Origin: Massilia putida
GTDB lineage: Bacteria; Pseudomonadota; Gammaproteobacteria; Burkholderiales; Burkholderiaceae_D
DNA length: 64,000 nucleotides
Direction: 5' to 3'
Assembly (NCBI RefSeq): GCF_001941825.1
Contig: NZ_CP019038.1
Location: forward strand, 1,488,001-1,552,000
The first letter of the stretch is position 1. Each line of letters begins with the position of its first letter. This document shows positions 17,968 to 27,548 of the stretch, one piece after another. The notes beneath the pieces were generated by a model, which saw only the letters and a program-made list of their open reading frames with translations, did not search any database and was not told where the DNA came from. The position numbers and the translations under genes were made by a program.

Positions 17968-18435
17968 ATGAACCTGATCAGAAGAGGCACGACACCACTT
18001 TCCACCTACCGTCCCGGCGCCATGGAAGACCAGTTCGGGCGCATCGTCGAGAACATGTTCCAGGACTTCTTCGCCCCGCTCGCCCAGGGCCGCTGGGCCG
18101 GCGACGACGTCGGCATGCCGCGCCTGGACGTCAGCGAGACGGACAAAACCTTCGAGGTGAAAGCCGAGCTGCCGGGCGTCAAGAAGGACGACGTGCACGT
18201 GTCGATCGACGGCCAGCGCGTCACGATCGAGGGTGAATGCCAGCAGGCAAACGAACAGCGCCAGGGCGAGCAGGTGGTGTATTCTGAACGCTCCGCGCGC
18301 AAGTACCAGCGCAGCTTCACGCTGCCCGCCGAGGTCGACGATGCCAATGCCCAGGCCCGGCTCGAGGATGGCGTCCTGATGCTGTCGCTGCCCAAGAAAC
18401 AGGGCGGCACCGCGCGCCAGCTGACGATCCAGTAA
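17968..18435 (+). CDS. Small heat-shock protein, Hsp20/alpha-crystallin family
   Basis: A 155-residue ATP-independent holdase. A short N-terminal arm precedes the alpha-crystallin domain (about residues 45-145), with the conserved ELPGVKKDDVHVSI and the ARLEDGVLMLSLPK stretch before the end. The last residues contain the LTI-type I/V-x-I anchor. The ATG at 17968 is chosen because of the strong AAGGGAGG SD. It is the first gene of a run (Hsp20, PRTase, SRPBCC, esterase-like) that looks like a general stress group. A 21-bp tandem duplication lies in its leader. Confidence 0.92.
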   Translation: MNLIRRGTTPLSTYRPGAMEDQFGRIVENMFQDFFAPLAQGRWAGDDVGMPRLDVSETDKTFEVKAELPGVKKDDVHVSIDGQRVTIEGECQQANEQRQGEQVVYSERSARKYQRSFTLPAEVDDANAQARLEDGVLMLSLPKKQGGTARQLTIQ

Positions 18436-18532
18436 GCCGCCCCGCGCGGCGTCGAGCGGTCGAGCGGCCAACCGGCCGCCCGGCCGCGCTCGTGCCGCGG
18501 AAACGGCAGACACTTCAGGAACCGTGCGCATC

Positions 18533-19252
18533 ATGGCCGACAGTCTTCATTTCAAGAACCGCACCGAGGCGGGCCGGCTGCTGGCGAAGCGGCTCGGCGC
18601 CTATGCCGCGGAGCCCGATGCCATCGTGCTGGCGCTGCCGCGCGGCGGCGTTCCGGTGGGGTTCGCCATCGCACAACGGCTCGGGATCGCCCTCGACATC
18701 CTCATCGTGCGCAAGCTCGGCATGCCGGGCCACGAGGAGTTCGCGATGGGCGCCGTGGGCAGCGGCGGCGTGCGCGTGCTCCAGCCCGGCGTGCCCGGCC
18801 TGATGGGCGTCAGCATGCAGGACGTGGACGCCGTCACGGCGCGCGAGCTGGCCGAGCTGCAGCGGCGCGAACGCGCGTACCGCGGCGGCCGCCCGCCGCT
18901 CGACCTCGCGGGACGCAGCGCGATCCTCGTCGACGACGGTGTCGCCACGGGCTCCACGATGCTGGCCGCGATCGAGGTGGCGCGCAAGCTCGGGCCGCGC
19001 ACGCTGGCGCTGGCCGTCCCCGTCGCGCCGCCGGACACGGCGGCGACGCTCGCGGCGCGCGTCGACGACCTCGTCTGCCTGTCCACCCCGCTGCAATTCC
19101 GCTCGGTAGGCCAGTGGTACGACGCATTCGAACAGACCAGCGACGAGGAAGTGCAGGATTTGCTGGCCACCGCCTGGCACGACGAGGCGGCGGCCGGGGC
19201 CAGACCAACCGGAGGAGCGAATCATGAGAGACACAACGGACACAGGCTATGA
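18533..19252 (+). CDS. Phosphoribosyltransferase-domain protein
   Basis: A 239-residue type I PRTase. The PRPP-binding loop is ILVDDGVATGSTM, with the N-terminal sequence LALPRGGVPVGFAIA typical of stand-alone PRTases in stress gene groups. The true nucleobase or other acceptor is not known for this family. An in-frame GTG at 18524 is also possible, but AGGA is too close to it. The 3' end overlaps the next gene by 29 bases, so they are co-transcribed. Similar proteins often sit beside erythromycin-esterase-like and dienelactone-hydrolase-like genes. Confidence 0.85.
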   Translation: MADSLHFKNRTEAGRLLAKRLGAYAAEPDAIVLALPRGGVPVGFAIAQRLGIALDILIVRKLGMPGHEEFAMGAVGSGGVRVLQPGVPGLMGVSMQDVDAVTARELAELQRRERAYRGGRPPLDLAGRSAILVDDGVATGSTMLAAIEVARKLGPRTLALAVPVAPPDTAATLAARVDDLVCLSTPLQFRSVGQWYDAFEQTSDEEVQDLLATAWHDEAAAGARPTGGANHERHNGHRL

Positions 19253-20411
19253 AATCGCGAAATGGCTGGGCGGTGCCGCCGCCGGCGCCCTGCTGATGTA
19301 TATGCTCGACCCCGACCGCGGCGGCGCGCGGCGCGCGCAATCGGCCGCGGCCGTGCGCAATGCGGGCGCGCGCACGTCGAGTGCGCTGGGCAATGTCTGG
19401 CGCGGTACCGGCGCGCGCATCGGGGCCGCGGCCGACGGGTTGCGCGACAGCGCGGCCGGCATGGCGGACGACCTGCGCACGGATGGCGCGGCCGCGAAGG
19501 CCGGCTCGGCACTGGAGCGCGTGGGACGCGCCGCGAGCGAGGCGCTCGACGCCGGCCTCGACAAGGCGAGAAACACGCTGGACCGCGCCAGCGAGGCGGT
19601 CGGGTCCGGCGTGGACAAGGCCAAGAGCGCGCTGAGCCGGACTGGCGACGGCATGGACAAGGCCGCCGACGCGCTGACCGGTTCGTATGCCGCGGGCGGC
19701 CTGCGCACGCGCATGCGCGACGCCCTGCAGACGGGGCCGAACGGCGAATGGACGCCCACCGCGCGCAATTCGGCACTGGCCGGCGGCGGCCTGCTGGCGC
19801 TGTACGCGCTGACGCGGCGCTCGCCCCTGGCGCTCGTGCTCGGCCTGGCCGGGGCCGCGCTGCTGGCGCGGGGCGCCACCAACCAATCCCTGACGGGCAT
19901 GCTGCGCGGCCGCGGCCTCGGCATGGACCAGACCATCGACTTCAGCAAATCCATCCACATCGACGCCGCGCCCGACGACGTATACGACGTGTGGACCAAT
20001 TACGAGAACTTCCCGCACTTCATGTCCCACGTCGCCGAGGTGCGCGACCTCGGGCGCGGGCGCTCGCACTGGGTCGTGCGCGGCCCGGGCGGCAGCGAGT
20101 ACGCATGGAATTCCGTGCTCACCGAGCAGTCGCGGCCGCACCGCCTGGCCTGGCGCAGCGAAGCCGGCGCCGAGATCCCGCAGAGCGGCTCGGTCCAGTT
20201 CGAACCGCACCGCGGCGGCACCCTCGTCACCGTGCGCATGTCGTACTCGCCGCCGGTGGGCGTTCTCGGTCACGGGCTCGCGACCTTGCTCGGGTCGGAT
20301 CCGAAGGCCCAGATGGACGACGACCTGGCGCGCATGAAAGCGTTCATCGAACGGGGCGCCGTGCCGCGCGACGCCGCGCGGTCGCGTTCCGGCAGCCGCT
20401 GGCTGCATTGA
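19224..20411 (+). CDS. SRPBCC-domain membrane-associated protein
   Basis: A 395-residue protein starting inside the end of the PRTase gene after GGAGGAGCGAATC. Residues ~12-30 form a hydrophobic segment (GGAAAGALLMYMLDPDRG, as in YtxH-like proteins). An Ala/Asp-rich amphipathic region with repeated SALERVG/SGVDKAKSAL-type heptads runs to ~165. Two further hydrophobic stretches lie at ~175-215. The C-terminal 150 residues are an SRPBCC/polyketide-cyclase-like ligand-binding domain (TIDFSKSIHIDAAPDDVYDVW). Function unknown; probably envelope stress or lipid-ligand binding. Confidence 0.85.
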   Translation: MRDTTDTGYEIAKWLGGAAAGALLMYMLDPDRGGARRAQSAAAVRNAGARTSSALGNVWRGTGARIGAAADGLRDSAAGMADDLRTDGAAAKAGSALERVGRAASEALDAGLDKARNTLDRASEAVGSGVDKAKSALSRTGDGMDKAADALTGSYAAGGLRTRMRDALQTGPNGEWTPTARNSALAGGGLLALYALTRRSPLALVLGLAGAALLARGATNQSLTGMLRGRGLGMDQTIDFSKSIHIDAAPDDVYDVWTNYENFPHFMSHVAEVRDLGRGRSHWVVRGPGGSEYAWNSVLTEQSRPHRLAWRSEAGAEIPQSGSVQFEPHRGGTLVTVRMSYSPPVGVLGHGLATLLGSDPKAQMDDDLARMKAFIERGAVPRDAARSRSGSRWLH

Positions 20412-20418
20412 GACGGTC

Positions 20419-21747
20419 ATGGCGACCCCGCAAGCCGTCTCCGCGATCCGCTCCGCCGCCCGCCCGCTGACGGGCGGCAAGCGCGATTACGACGCCCTGC
20501 TCGACCTCGTCGGCGACGCGCGCTTCGTCCTGCTGGGCGAAGCGACGCATGGCACCCACGAATTCTACGAGGAACGCGCGCGCATCACGCAGCGCCTGAT
20601 CGAGGACAAGGGGTTTCACGCCGTGGCCGTCGAGGCCGACTGGCCGGACGCCTACCGCGTCAACCGCTACGTACGCGGCCGCGGTGACGACCGCGACGCC
20701 AACGAGGCCCTGTCCGGCTTCAAGCGCTTCCCGAACTGGATGTGGCGGAACACCGACGTCGCCTCCTTCGTCGACTGGCTACGCCACCACAACGAGGGAA
20801 CGTCCGGCCCGCAGGTCGGCTTCTATGGACTCGACCTGTACAGCATGTTCACGTCGATCGAGGAAGTGCTGCGCTACCTCGACCAGGTCGACCCGAACGC
20901 GGCGCGCCAGGCGCGCGAGCGCTATGCCTGCTTCGACCATTACCACGAGGACAGCCAGCACTACGGCTACACGGCGAGCCTCGACCTGTCCGCCTCGTGC
21001 GAGGAAGGCGTCCTGGAACAGTTGCGGCACCTGCAGCAACGCGCTTCCGACTATATGTACCGGAACGGCGACGAGGAAGCGTTTTTCTACGCGGAGCAGA
21101 ACGCGCGCCTCGTCAAGAACGCCGAGGAATACTACCGGACGATGTTCCGGGGTCGCGTGTCATCCTGGAACCTGCGCGACAGTCACATGGCGGAGACGCT
21201 GGACGCGCTCGCCACGCACCTGTCGAAGGATGGTGAGCCGGCCAAGATCGTCGTCTGGGAACACAATTCCCACATCGGCGACGCGCGCGCGACGGAAATG
21301 GGCGAGATGGGCGAGTGGAATGTCGGCGAACTGGCGCGCAAGGAATACGACGGGCAGACGCGGCTGATCGGCTTTTCCACGTACGACGGCTACGTCACGG
21401 CCGCGTCGGAATGGGACGCGCCGGCCGAGCACAAGCGCGTCAGGCCGGGCATGCCGGGCAGCTACGAGGAATTGCTGCACGCGACAGGCATCCCCCGCTT
21501 CCTGCTGCCGCTGCGCGACGGCGACAAGCAGGCCCGCGACGCCATGCTGGAACGTAAGCTGGAACGGGCCATCGGTGTGATTTACCTGCCGTGCACGGAA
21601 CGCCACAGCCATTATTTTGCGGCGGAAATGGCGCGCCAGTTCGATGCCGTCATCCACATCGACCATACGACGGCCGTACAACCGCTCGACCCGGGCGGCG
21701 GCTGGCATGCGGAGGAACCACCGGAGACTTATCCGACCGGCATCTGA
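20419..21747 (+). CDS. Erythromycin-esterase-family hydrolase
   Basis: A 442-residue protein of the EreA/EreB superfamily. Family landmarks are LLGEATHGTHEFYEER, VAVEADWPDAYRVNRY and WEHNSHIGDARATEM, which carry the catalytic His and Glu residues. Known EreA enzymes open the macrolide lactone, but most chromosomal homologues, including those beside PRTases and small heat-shock proteins, have unknown substrates and need not give macrolide resistance. It lies seven bases after the SRPBCC gene. The C-terminus is intact although a foreign fragment begins right after its stop. Confidence 0.87.
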   Translation: MATPQAVSAIRSAARPLTGGKRDYDALLDLVGDARFVLLGEATHGTHEFYEERARITQRLIEDKGFHAVAVEADWPDAYRVNRYVRGRGDDRDANEALSGFKRFPNWMWRNTDVASFVDWLRHHNEGTSGPQVGFYGLDLYSMFTSIEEVLRYLDQVDPNAARQARERYACFDHYHEDSQHYGYTASLDLSASCEEGVLEQLRHLQQRASDYMYRNGDEEAFFYAEQNARLVKNAEEYYRTMFRGRVSSWNLRDSHMAETLDALATHLSKDGEPAKIVVWEHNSHIGDARATEMGEMGEWNVGELARKEYDGQTRLIGFSTYDGYVTAASEWDAPAEHKRVRPGMPGSYEELLHATGIPRFLLPLRDGDKQARDAMLERKLERAIGVIYLPCTERHSHYFAAEMARQFDAVIHIDHTTAVQPLDPGGGWHAEEPPETYPTGI

Positions 21748-21749
21748 AG

Positions 21750-22255
21750 CGCAGACCAGCCTGCTGATCGCGGACGTCCGCTCCGGTATCCAGGTCGCCG
21801 CGGAAGAAGCCGTCGCCACGAAAACCGACTTCGGCATCTCGGGCTGGAGCTGGGGCGGCGGCGATTATACGCGCCTGGGCGGTTACACGAATACGCCGGA
21901 AGGCAAGATGGTCGCGGCCAGCCTGCTCGACAACTACAACCGCATCGTGCTCAAGACCCGCAACGAGCCGAGCCTGGTGCGCACGAGCAGCGCGGCCGGC
22001 AAGGTGAATGCGCATGCGTCCACGCGCGAAGGCGTACCGGTGTCGGCCGGCGCCAGCGTGTACGCCCGCCTGGCGAGCGTCAAGCTGTACACCGAGCCGC
22101 GCGCCGGCAGCAAGGTGATGGGCGTGTTGAAACGCGCGGAAGAAGCGATCGCCACCGGCGAAGAGCGCGACGGCTTCGTCAAGATCGACGGCGAGAACGT
22201 CTCGGGCGGCTGGGTGCAGCGCACGCTGGTGGCCACGCAGTCGGCACCGCAGTAA
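21750..22255 (+). pseudogene. 5'-truncated remnant of a CsgG-like protein with C-terminal SH3 domain
   Basis: The frame reads QTSLLIADVRSGIQVAAEEA from just after the esterase stop, then a glycine-rich DYTRLGGYTNTPEGK stretch, ASLLDNYNRIVLKTRNEPSL and a C-terminal bacterial SH3 domain (YARLASVKLYTEPRAGSKVMG to GGWVQRTLV). This matches the C-terminal half of CsgG/HfaB-family outer-membrane lipoproteins as I remember them. The signal peptide, lipobox and most of the CsgG domain are missing. No start codon with an SD exists downstream of the esterase stop, and the frame is open only by running through the esterase gene. It is most likely a deletion remnant. Confidence 0.7.
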
Positions 22256-24634
22256 TCAGTGCGGCGACGCGGCCGCCGGCACATCCTCCCCGACCCGTAC
22301 CACGCAGCGGTTGCGCCCGTCGTGCTTGGCCGCATACAGCGCCGTATCGGCCCAGCCCAGCACCTGGTCCTGCGAGGGCAGCGGGCCGTCGGTGCCATGG
22401 ACGAGCGCGATGCCCACGCTGGCCGTCACGGCCAGTTCGCCCGCCCCCGTCGCGAACGGCCGCCGGATGGCGTCCACGATCTTCGCGCCGATCCGCTCCG
22501 CTTCCTCCACGCCCTTGACGTCTTCCAGCAGGACGACGAATTCGTCGCCGGCCAGGCGCGCCGGCGTGTCGGTCACGCGCACGCAACCGGTCAGGCGCTG
22601 GGCGAATTCCTTGAGGACCTCGTCGCCCACGCCATGGCCCCATGTGTCGTTGATGGCTTTGAAATGGTCGACGTCCAGATAGGCCAGGCCCAGCACCTGG
22701 CGCTGGCGGCGCACGCGCTCCAGGGCCTGGCCCAGCATCTCGCCGAACAGGCGGCGGTTGGCGATGCCGGTCAGGCTGTCGAAGCGCGCCATCTGCACGA
22801 GCCGGCTTTCCGCTTCCTTCACCCGCGTCATGTCGTGCGCGAGCGCATACACGCCCGCGACGGCGACCGCCACGCGGCCCTGCGCCTGCACGTCCGGGAC
22901 GAACGTCCATTCCAGGATGCGGTGCCGGCCCAGCGCCTGCAGCGGCATCTCGAACGTGGCGCCGACGCCTTCGAACGCCTGCCTGAGGCGCGGGCGGGCC
23001 GCGTCGTAGGCGGGTTTGCCGAGGACCTCGGCCAGATGCATGCCCGGCAAACGGACGGGTTCCAGGCCCAGCCAGGCCTGGAACGTCGCGTTGCCGAAGC
23101 CCATGCGGTGATTGCGGTCGATGTAGCAGATCAACACGGGCAGGTTGTCGGCGATGAGGCGCAGGCGCTGCTCGCTCGCGGCCTGGGCCAGTTCCGCTTC
23201 CTTGCGCTCGCTGATGTCCATGGCCAGCACGTAAAAGCCGGCCACGCGGCCGTCCTGGTCGATGTCCGGGATGGTGTCGATCATCTGGTGACGCTTCGCG
23301 TCGTCGCTGCGCACATCTTCCACATGTCCGCGCTCGCCGCGCAGGGCGGCGCGGATCTGCGGCTCCAGCCGGGTGTAGCCGGCCTCGCCCAGCACCTCGC
23401 GCACGGTGCGCCCGAGCGCCCAGCCCGGCGGCGTGCCGATCATGCGGTCGAAACCGGCGTTCGTGAACTCGAAGCGCTCGTTGCGGTCGACGTGGGCGAT
23501 CACGGCCGGGACATTGTCGGCGATCGCGCGCATCTGCGCGGCCGCGCGCTCGCGCGCGAGCACGAGGTCGTGGAAGGCGCGGCCGAGCTCGCCGACCTCG
23601 TCGTGCCGGGCGAGCGCCAGCACGTCGATGTCGGCGCCCTCGTGACGGACGGCTGCCACGTTGCGGCGCAACGCATCCAGCGGCTGCAGGCCGCGCCGCA
23701 CGATCCACCACGACAGCAGGCCCGCCACCAGGGCGAGAATGCCGGCCACGACGAGCACCGTGCGGCGCACGCGCGCCAGCGGCGCGAACGCCTCGGCCTC
23801 GGGATAGCGCGCGCCGAGGATCCAGCCCGTCGTCGCCAGGCGCCGGTAGGTGACGATGGCGGGGCCCTCATGATCGCGGCCGTACAGCCAACCCTCGAAG
23901 CCGTGCAGCGCACGCTCCAGGCCGGGCTGGGCGCCGGGCCCCTCGTCGAAGCGCTCCATGGTGCGCGTCCTGGACGGGGAGTCGATCGGCACGCCGTCGG
24001 CCGACAGCAGGAACAGATAGCCCGTGCTGCCCGGCCGCAGGGCGTCGATCTGGCGCAGGAAACGGGCGTGCTGCAGGTCGATGCGGCCGGCCAGCACGTA
24101 GACGATCTCGCCGTGGTCGTCAAACACCGGCGCCGTCACCGCCACCATCTTCGCGCCGGACAGCCGGCTCTGGAACGGATCGGAGATAATGCCGCGCCCG
24201 CGCAGCAGGGTTTCTTCGAAATACGCGCGGCCGTGGGCCGTCAGCGGCTGCGCGCTGGGCGTCAATGCGCCCGCCGCCACCAACTCGCCGTTGCGCGCGA
24301 ACGCGGCGATGTTGACGACGTCGTCGCCCGCGTCGGCCGTGCGTTCGGCCAGCCAGGCCTGCAGGCGGCGCGGGTCGGCCCTGGCGTCCGCCGGTATCGC
24401 CGCGGCCAGCGCGGCCATCCGGCGCAGGCGCGCTTCGAGCAGGTCGTCGAAGAAGGCGGCGGCGCCCGACAGCATCGCGTACTGCTGCCCGCCCAGGACG
24501 GCGCGCAGATCGTGTTCGGCCACGTCCACGGCCAGCGGGCCGGCCAGCAGCGTGGCGCCGAGCACCAGCACGCCGACGGCACCGGCCAGGCGGCTGCGCA
24601 GGGTGGTCGGAAATGAGATCGGTCGTCGCATCAT
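22256..24634 (-). CDS. Cache-HAMP-PAS-PAS-GGDEF diguanylate cyclase
   Basis: A 792-residue membrane sensor. TM1 is at ~13-35, a periplasmic double-Cache domain spans ~40-285, TM2 is at ~293-312, followed by HAMP (~313-370), two PAS domains (~375-490 and ~500-620) and GGDEF (~630-780). The signature is AGDEF (695-699) instead of GGDEF; Ala at the first position is tolerated in some active cyclases. An inhibitory I-site, RVTD, sits five residues before it, as in product-inhibited enzymes. It should synthesise c-di-GMP in response to an external small molecule. The gene is monocistronic and divergent from the IorAB-type genes. Confidence 0.9.
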   Translation of the reverse strand: MMRRPISFPTTLRSRLAGAVGVLVLGATLLAGPLAVDVAEHDLRAVLGGQQYAMLSGAAAFFDDLLEARLRRMAALAAAIPADARADPRRLQAWLAERTADAGDDVVNIAAFARNGELVAAGALTPSAQPLTAHGRAYFEETLLRGRGIISDPFQSRLSGAKMVAVTAPVFDDHGEIVYVLAGRIDLQHARFLRQIDALRPGSTGYLFLLSADGVPIDSPSRTRTMERFDEGPGAQPGLERALHGFEGWLYGRDHEGPAIVTYRRLATTGWILGARYPEAEAFAPLARVRRTVLVVAGILALVAGLLSWWIVRRGLQPLDALRRNVAAVRHEGADIDVLALARHDEVGELGRAFHDLVLARERAAAQMRAIADNVPAVIAHVDRNERFEFTNAGFDRMIGTPPGWALGRTVREVLGEAGYTRLEPQIRAALRGERGHVEDVRSDDAKRHQMIDTIPDIDQDGRVAGFYVLAMDISERKEAELAQAASEQRLRLIADNLPVLICYIDRNHRMGFGNATFQAWLGLEPVRLPGMHLAEVLGKPAYDAARPRLRQAFEGVGATFEMPLQALGRHRILEWTFVPDVQAQGRVAVAVAGVYALAHDMTRVKEAESRLVQMARFDSLTGIANRRLFGEMLGQALERVRRQRQVLGLAYLDVDHFKAINDTWGHGVGDEVLKEFAQRLTGCVRVTDTPARLAGDEFVVLLEDVKGVEEAERIGAKIVDAIRRPFATGAGELAVTASVGIALVHGTDGPLPSQDQVLGWADTALYAAKHDGRNRCVVRVGEDVPAAASPH

Positions 24635-24806
24635 GGGTGGGCGGTGCCGCTACGCATCGGGCCGCACCAGTATGTCATACCGCTCGAATTTCTACATATA
24701 CAAAGCAAAACATCGCAAAACATCGATTCCCTTGGTTTTGATGGGGCGGTTTGGTTTACGATTGCACAGTTTAGGTCAGGCAACGCGAAAACCACTGCAC
24801 GAGAAG

Positions 24807-25286
24807 ATGAATAAATACACATTGCATGTCAACGGCAAGGCCCAGGCCGTCGACGTCGAGGCGGATACGCCGCTGCTGTGGGCACTGCGCGATACCCTCG
24901 GTCTCGTCGGTACGAAATACGGTTGCGGCGTGGGCGCCTGCGGGGCCTGCACCGTGCATGTGGACGGCCAGCCCGCGCGCGCCTGCCAGTTGCCGGTAAG
25001 TAGCATCGGCAAGCGCCGCATCACCACCATCGAGGGCCTGGACGAACACGCGATGCATCCGCTGCAGCAGGCATGGACCGAATTGGACGTGCCGCAGTGC
25101 GGCTATTGCCAGGCCGGCCAGATCATGACCGCGTGCGCCCTGCTGAAACAGCATCCGCGTCCGACCGACGCGCAGATCGACGACGCGATGGCCGGCAATC
25201 TGTGCCGCTGCGCGACCTATGTGCGCATCCGTGCCGGCATCCACCGCGCGGCGGAGATCGCGGGCACCGGAAAGGACAAGGCATGA
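24807..25286 (+). CDS. [2Fe-2S] subunit of a molybdenum hydroxylase (IorA type)
   Basis: A 159-residue small subunit of the xanthine-oxidase family. The plant-type [2Fe-2S] site is [11 protein letters not shown] plus a downstream Cys, and the second cluster uses CGYCQAGQ and [11 protein letters not shown]. Subunits of this two-gene type (isoquinoline 1-oxidoreductase or aldehyde dehydrogenase) carry electrons from Mo to cytochrome c or another acceptor. The ATG at 24807 follows GAGAAG. A 4-base overlap (ATGA) with the large-subunit gene means coupled synthesis of the two subunits. Confidence 0.92.
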   Translation: MNKYTLHVNGKAQAVDVEADTPLLWALRDTLGLVGTKYGCGVGACGACTVHVDGQPARACQLPVSSIGKRRITTIEGLDEHAMHPLQQAWTELDVPQCGYCQAGQIMTACALLKQHPRPTDAQIDDAMAGNLCRCATYVRIRAGIHRAAEIAGTGKDKA

Positions 25287-27541
25287 GCCGCCCCGCCTCC
25301 CCCTCGCGCCGCCGCTTCCTCGGCCGGTCGGCCGGTGCCGGCGTGGCGCTGCTGCTCGGCGTGCAGGCCGGCGGCGCGATCGCCGCGCTGTCCGACAACG
25401 GCCAGCTTGACCCCGCCGGCGACTTCGTCCCGAACGCCTTCATCCGCATCGGCACGGACGGCCGCGTCACGCTCGTCTCCAAGCAGCCGGAAATCGGCCA
25501 GGGCATCAAGACGTCGCTGCCGATGGTGCTCGCGGAAGAACTCGAGGTCGACTGGAAGACGGTCCACGTGATACAGGGCGACCTGAACCCGATCTATGGT
25601 TCCCAGGGCGCGGGCGGATCGACGTCGACGCCGACCAACTACGACAACTTCCTGCGCCTGGGCGCCACCGCGCGCACGATGCTCGTGCGGGCCGCGGCCC
25701 GGACGTGGAACGTGCCGGCGGCCGAATGCCGCGCGGAGAACGGCGCCGTCGTGCACGGCGCCAGCGGCCGCAAACTGGGATACGGGGCGCTCGTGCGCGC
25801 GGCGTCCGCGCTGCCCGTGCCGCCTGCCGCGGACGTGGTGCTGAAGAAGCCGGCCGCGTACCGCCTGCTCGGCACGCGCGTGGGCGGCGTCGACAACGCG
25901 CTCGTCGTCAGCGGCCAGCCGCTGTTCGGCATCGACACGCGCCTGCCGGACATGCTGTACGCGACCTATGTGAAGTGTCCCGTGCTTGGCGGCCGCCCCG
26001 TCGACGCCAACCTGGCCGCCATCCGGGCCATGCCAGGCGTGAAGGCGGCGTTCATGGTCGAGGGCACGGAAAACCTGAACGGCCTGCGGCCCGGCGTCGC
26101 CATCGTCGCCGACTCGACGTGGAACGCGTTCCGCGCCCGTAAAAAACTGCAGGTGGCATGGGACGAAGGCGAAGGCGCGCGTCACAGCTGGTCGGGCTTC
26201 CTCGCCCAGGCGCAGGCCGCGAGCGGCCAGCCAGGGGCCGCCGTCATGCGCAAGGATGGCGACGTCGATGCCGCCCTCGCCGGCGCCGCGCGTACCGTCG
26301 AGGCGAACTACGTCTATCCGTTCATCTCGCACGCGAGCATGGAGCCGCAGAACTGCACGGCGTGGTTCAAGCCGGCGGACGGCTCGCTCGAACTGTGGGC
26401 GCCCACGCAGAATCCGGGCGCGGGCCAGGCGCTCGTGTCCACGACCTTCAACATCCCGAAAGATAAAATCACGCTGCATATCACGCGCAGCGGCGGCGGC
26501 TTCGGGCGGCGGCTGTCGTCCGACTTCATCGTCGAAGCGGCCGCCATCGCGCAAAAAGTGAGAGCGCCCGTCAAGCTGACGTGGATGCGCGAGGACGACC
26601 TGCAGCACGACCACTTCCGCGCCGGCGGCTTCCACTTCCTGCGCGGCGGCGTGGACGAACAGGGCAAGGTCGTCGCCTGGCACGACCACTTCGTCACGTT
26701 CGCCAACCGCGTCGAGAGGAAGGAAAACGACGGCGGCTCGGCGAGCGTGCTGCAGCCGGGCAGCGGCGCCAATCTGTCCGGCGACGAATTCCCCGGCCGC
26801 TGGCTCGCCAACTGCCTGATCGAACAGACGCCGCTCGAATGCCGCATCCCGATGGGCCCCTGGCGCGCACCGGGCAGCAATGTGTTCGCGTGGGTGTTCC
26901 ACAGCTTCATAGACGAACTGGCCCAGGCGGCCGGGCGCGACCCGATCGCGTTCCGCCTCGACCTGCTGGGCGACAAGGACCTGGTGGCCGGCACGGGCGA
27001 GCGCGGCGTGCCGTACAACGTCGGCCGCATGCGCAACGTGTTGACAGCCGTGGCGGAGAAATCCGGCTGGGGCAAGCGCAAATTCGCGCGCGGGCAAGGG
27101 GCAGGCGTCGCGTTCCACTTCAGCCACCGCGGCTACGTGGCCGAAGTGGCCGAGGTCACCGTGTCGAAGGAAGGCCGGCTGCGCGTGGACCGCGTCGTCG
27201 TCGTCGCCGACATCGGCGCGCAGATCGTGAACCTCTCCGGCGCCGAGAATCAGGTGCAGGGCGCCGTGATCGACGGCCTGTCGACGTTGATGTACCCGGC
27301 GCTCGACATCGACAAAGGCCGTATCGTGCAGAGCAACTTCCACGACTACCCGCTGCTGCGCATGCCGGACACGCCGGCCAGGATCGAAGCCCACTTCCTC
27401 AAGACCGACTATCCCGTCACGGGCCTGGGCGAGCCCGTGTTCCCGCCGCTCGCGCCGGCCGTCTGCAACGCGATCTTCGCCGCCACGGGCAAGCGCGTGC
27501 GCGAACTGCCGCTCGCGAAGGCGGATTTGTCCTGGAGCTGA
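25283..27541 (+). CDS. Molybdopterin-binding subunit of a molybdenum hydroxylase (IorB type)
   Basis: A 752-residue catalytic subunit. It begins with a twin-arginine signal ([19 protein letters not shown]), so the complex is probably exported folded together with the [2Fe-2S] subunit. Family motifs are [27 protein letters not shown] in the middle and [19 protein letters not shown] near the C-terminus, where the catalytic Glu (GLGEP) sits. Members oxidise N-heterocycles or aldehydes; which one here is unknown. No cytochrome subunit or XdhC-type chaperone is adjacent. Confidence 0.92.
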   Translation: MSRPASPSRRRFLGRSAGAGVALLLGVQAGGAIAALSDNGQLDPAGDFVPNAFIRIGTDGRVTLVSKQPEIGQGIKTSLPMVLAEELEVDWKTVHVIQGDLNPIYGSQGAGGSTSTPTNYDNFLRLGATARTMLVRAAARTWNVPAAECRAENGAVVHGASGRKLGYGALVRAASALPVPPAADVVLKKPAAYRLLGTRVGGVDNALVVSGQPLFGIDTRLPDMLYATYVKCPVLGGRPVDANLAAIRAMPGVKAAFMVEGTENLNGLRPGVAIVADSTWNAFRARKKLQVAWDEGEGARHSWSGFLAQAQAASGQPGAAVMRKDGDVDAALAGAARTVEANYVYPFISHASMEPQNCTAWFKPADGSLELWAPTQNPGAGQALVSTTFNIPKDKITLHITRSGGGFGRRLSSDFIVEAAAIAQKVRAPVKLTWMREDDLQHDHFRAGGFHFLRGGVDEQGKVVAWHDHFVTFANRVERKENDGGSASVLQPGSGANLSGDEFPGRWLANCLIEQTPLECRIPMGPWRAPGSNVFAWVFHSFIDELAQAAGRDPIAFRLDLLGDKDLVAGTGERGVPYNVGRMRNVLTAVAEKSGWGKRKFARGQGAGVAFHFSHRGYVAEVAEVTVSKEGRLRVDRVVVVADIGAQIVNLSGAENQVQGAVIDGLSTLMYPALDIDKGRIVQSNFHDYPLLRMPDTPARIEAHFLKTDYPVTGLGEPVFPPLAPAVCNAIFAATGKRVRELPLAKADLSWS

Positions 27542-27548
27542 GCGCGCG

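Noticed and set aside
20419..21747. Acquired macrolide-resistance gene
   Set aside because: The protein belongs to the wider Ere family, has host-like codon use, and sits in a stress-type gene run without mobile-element signs.
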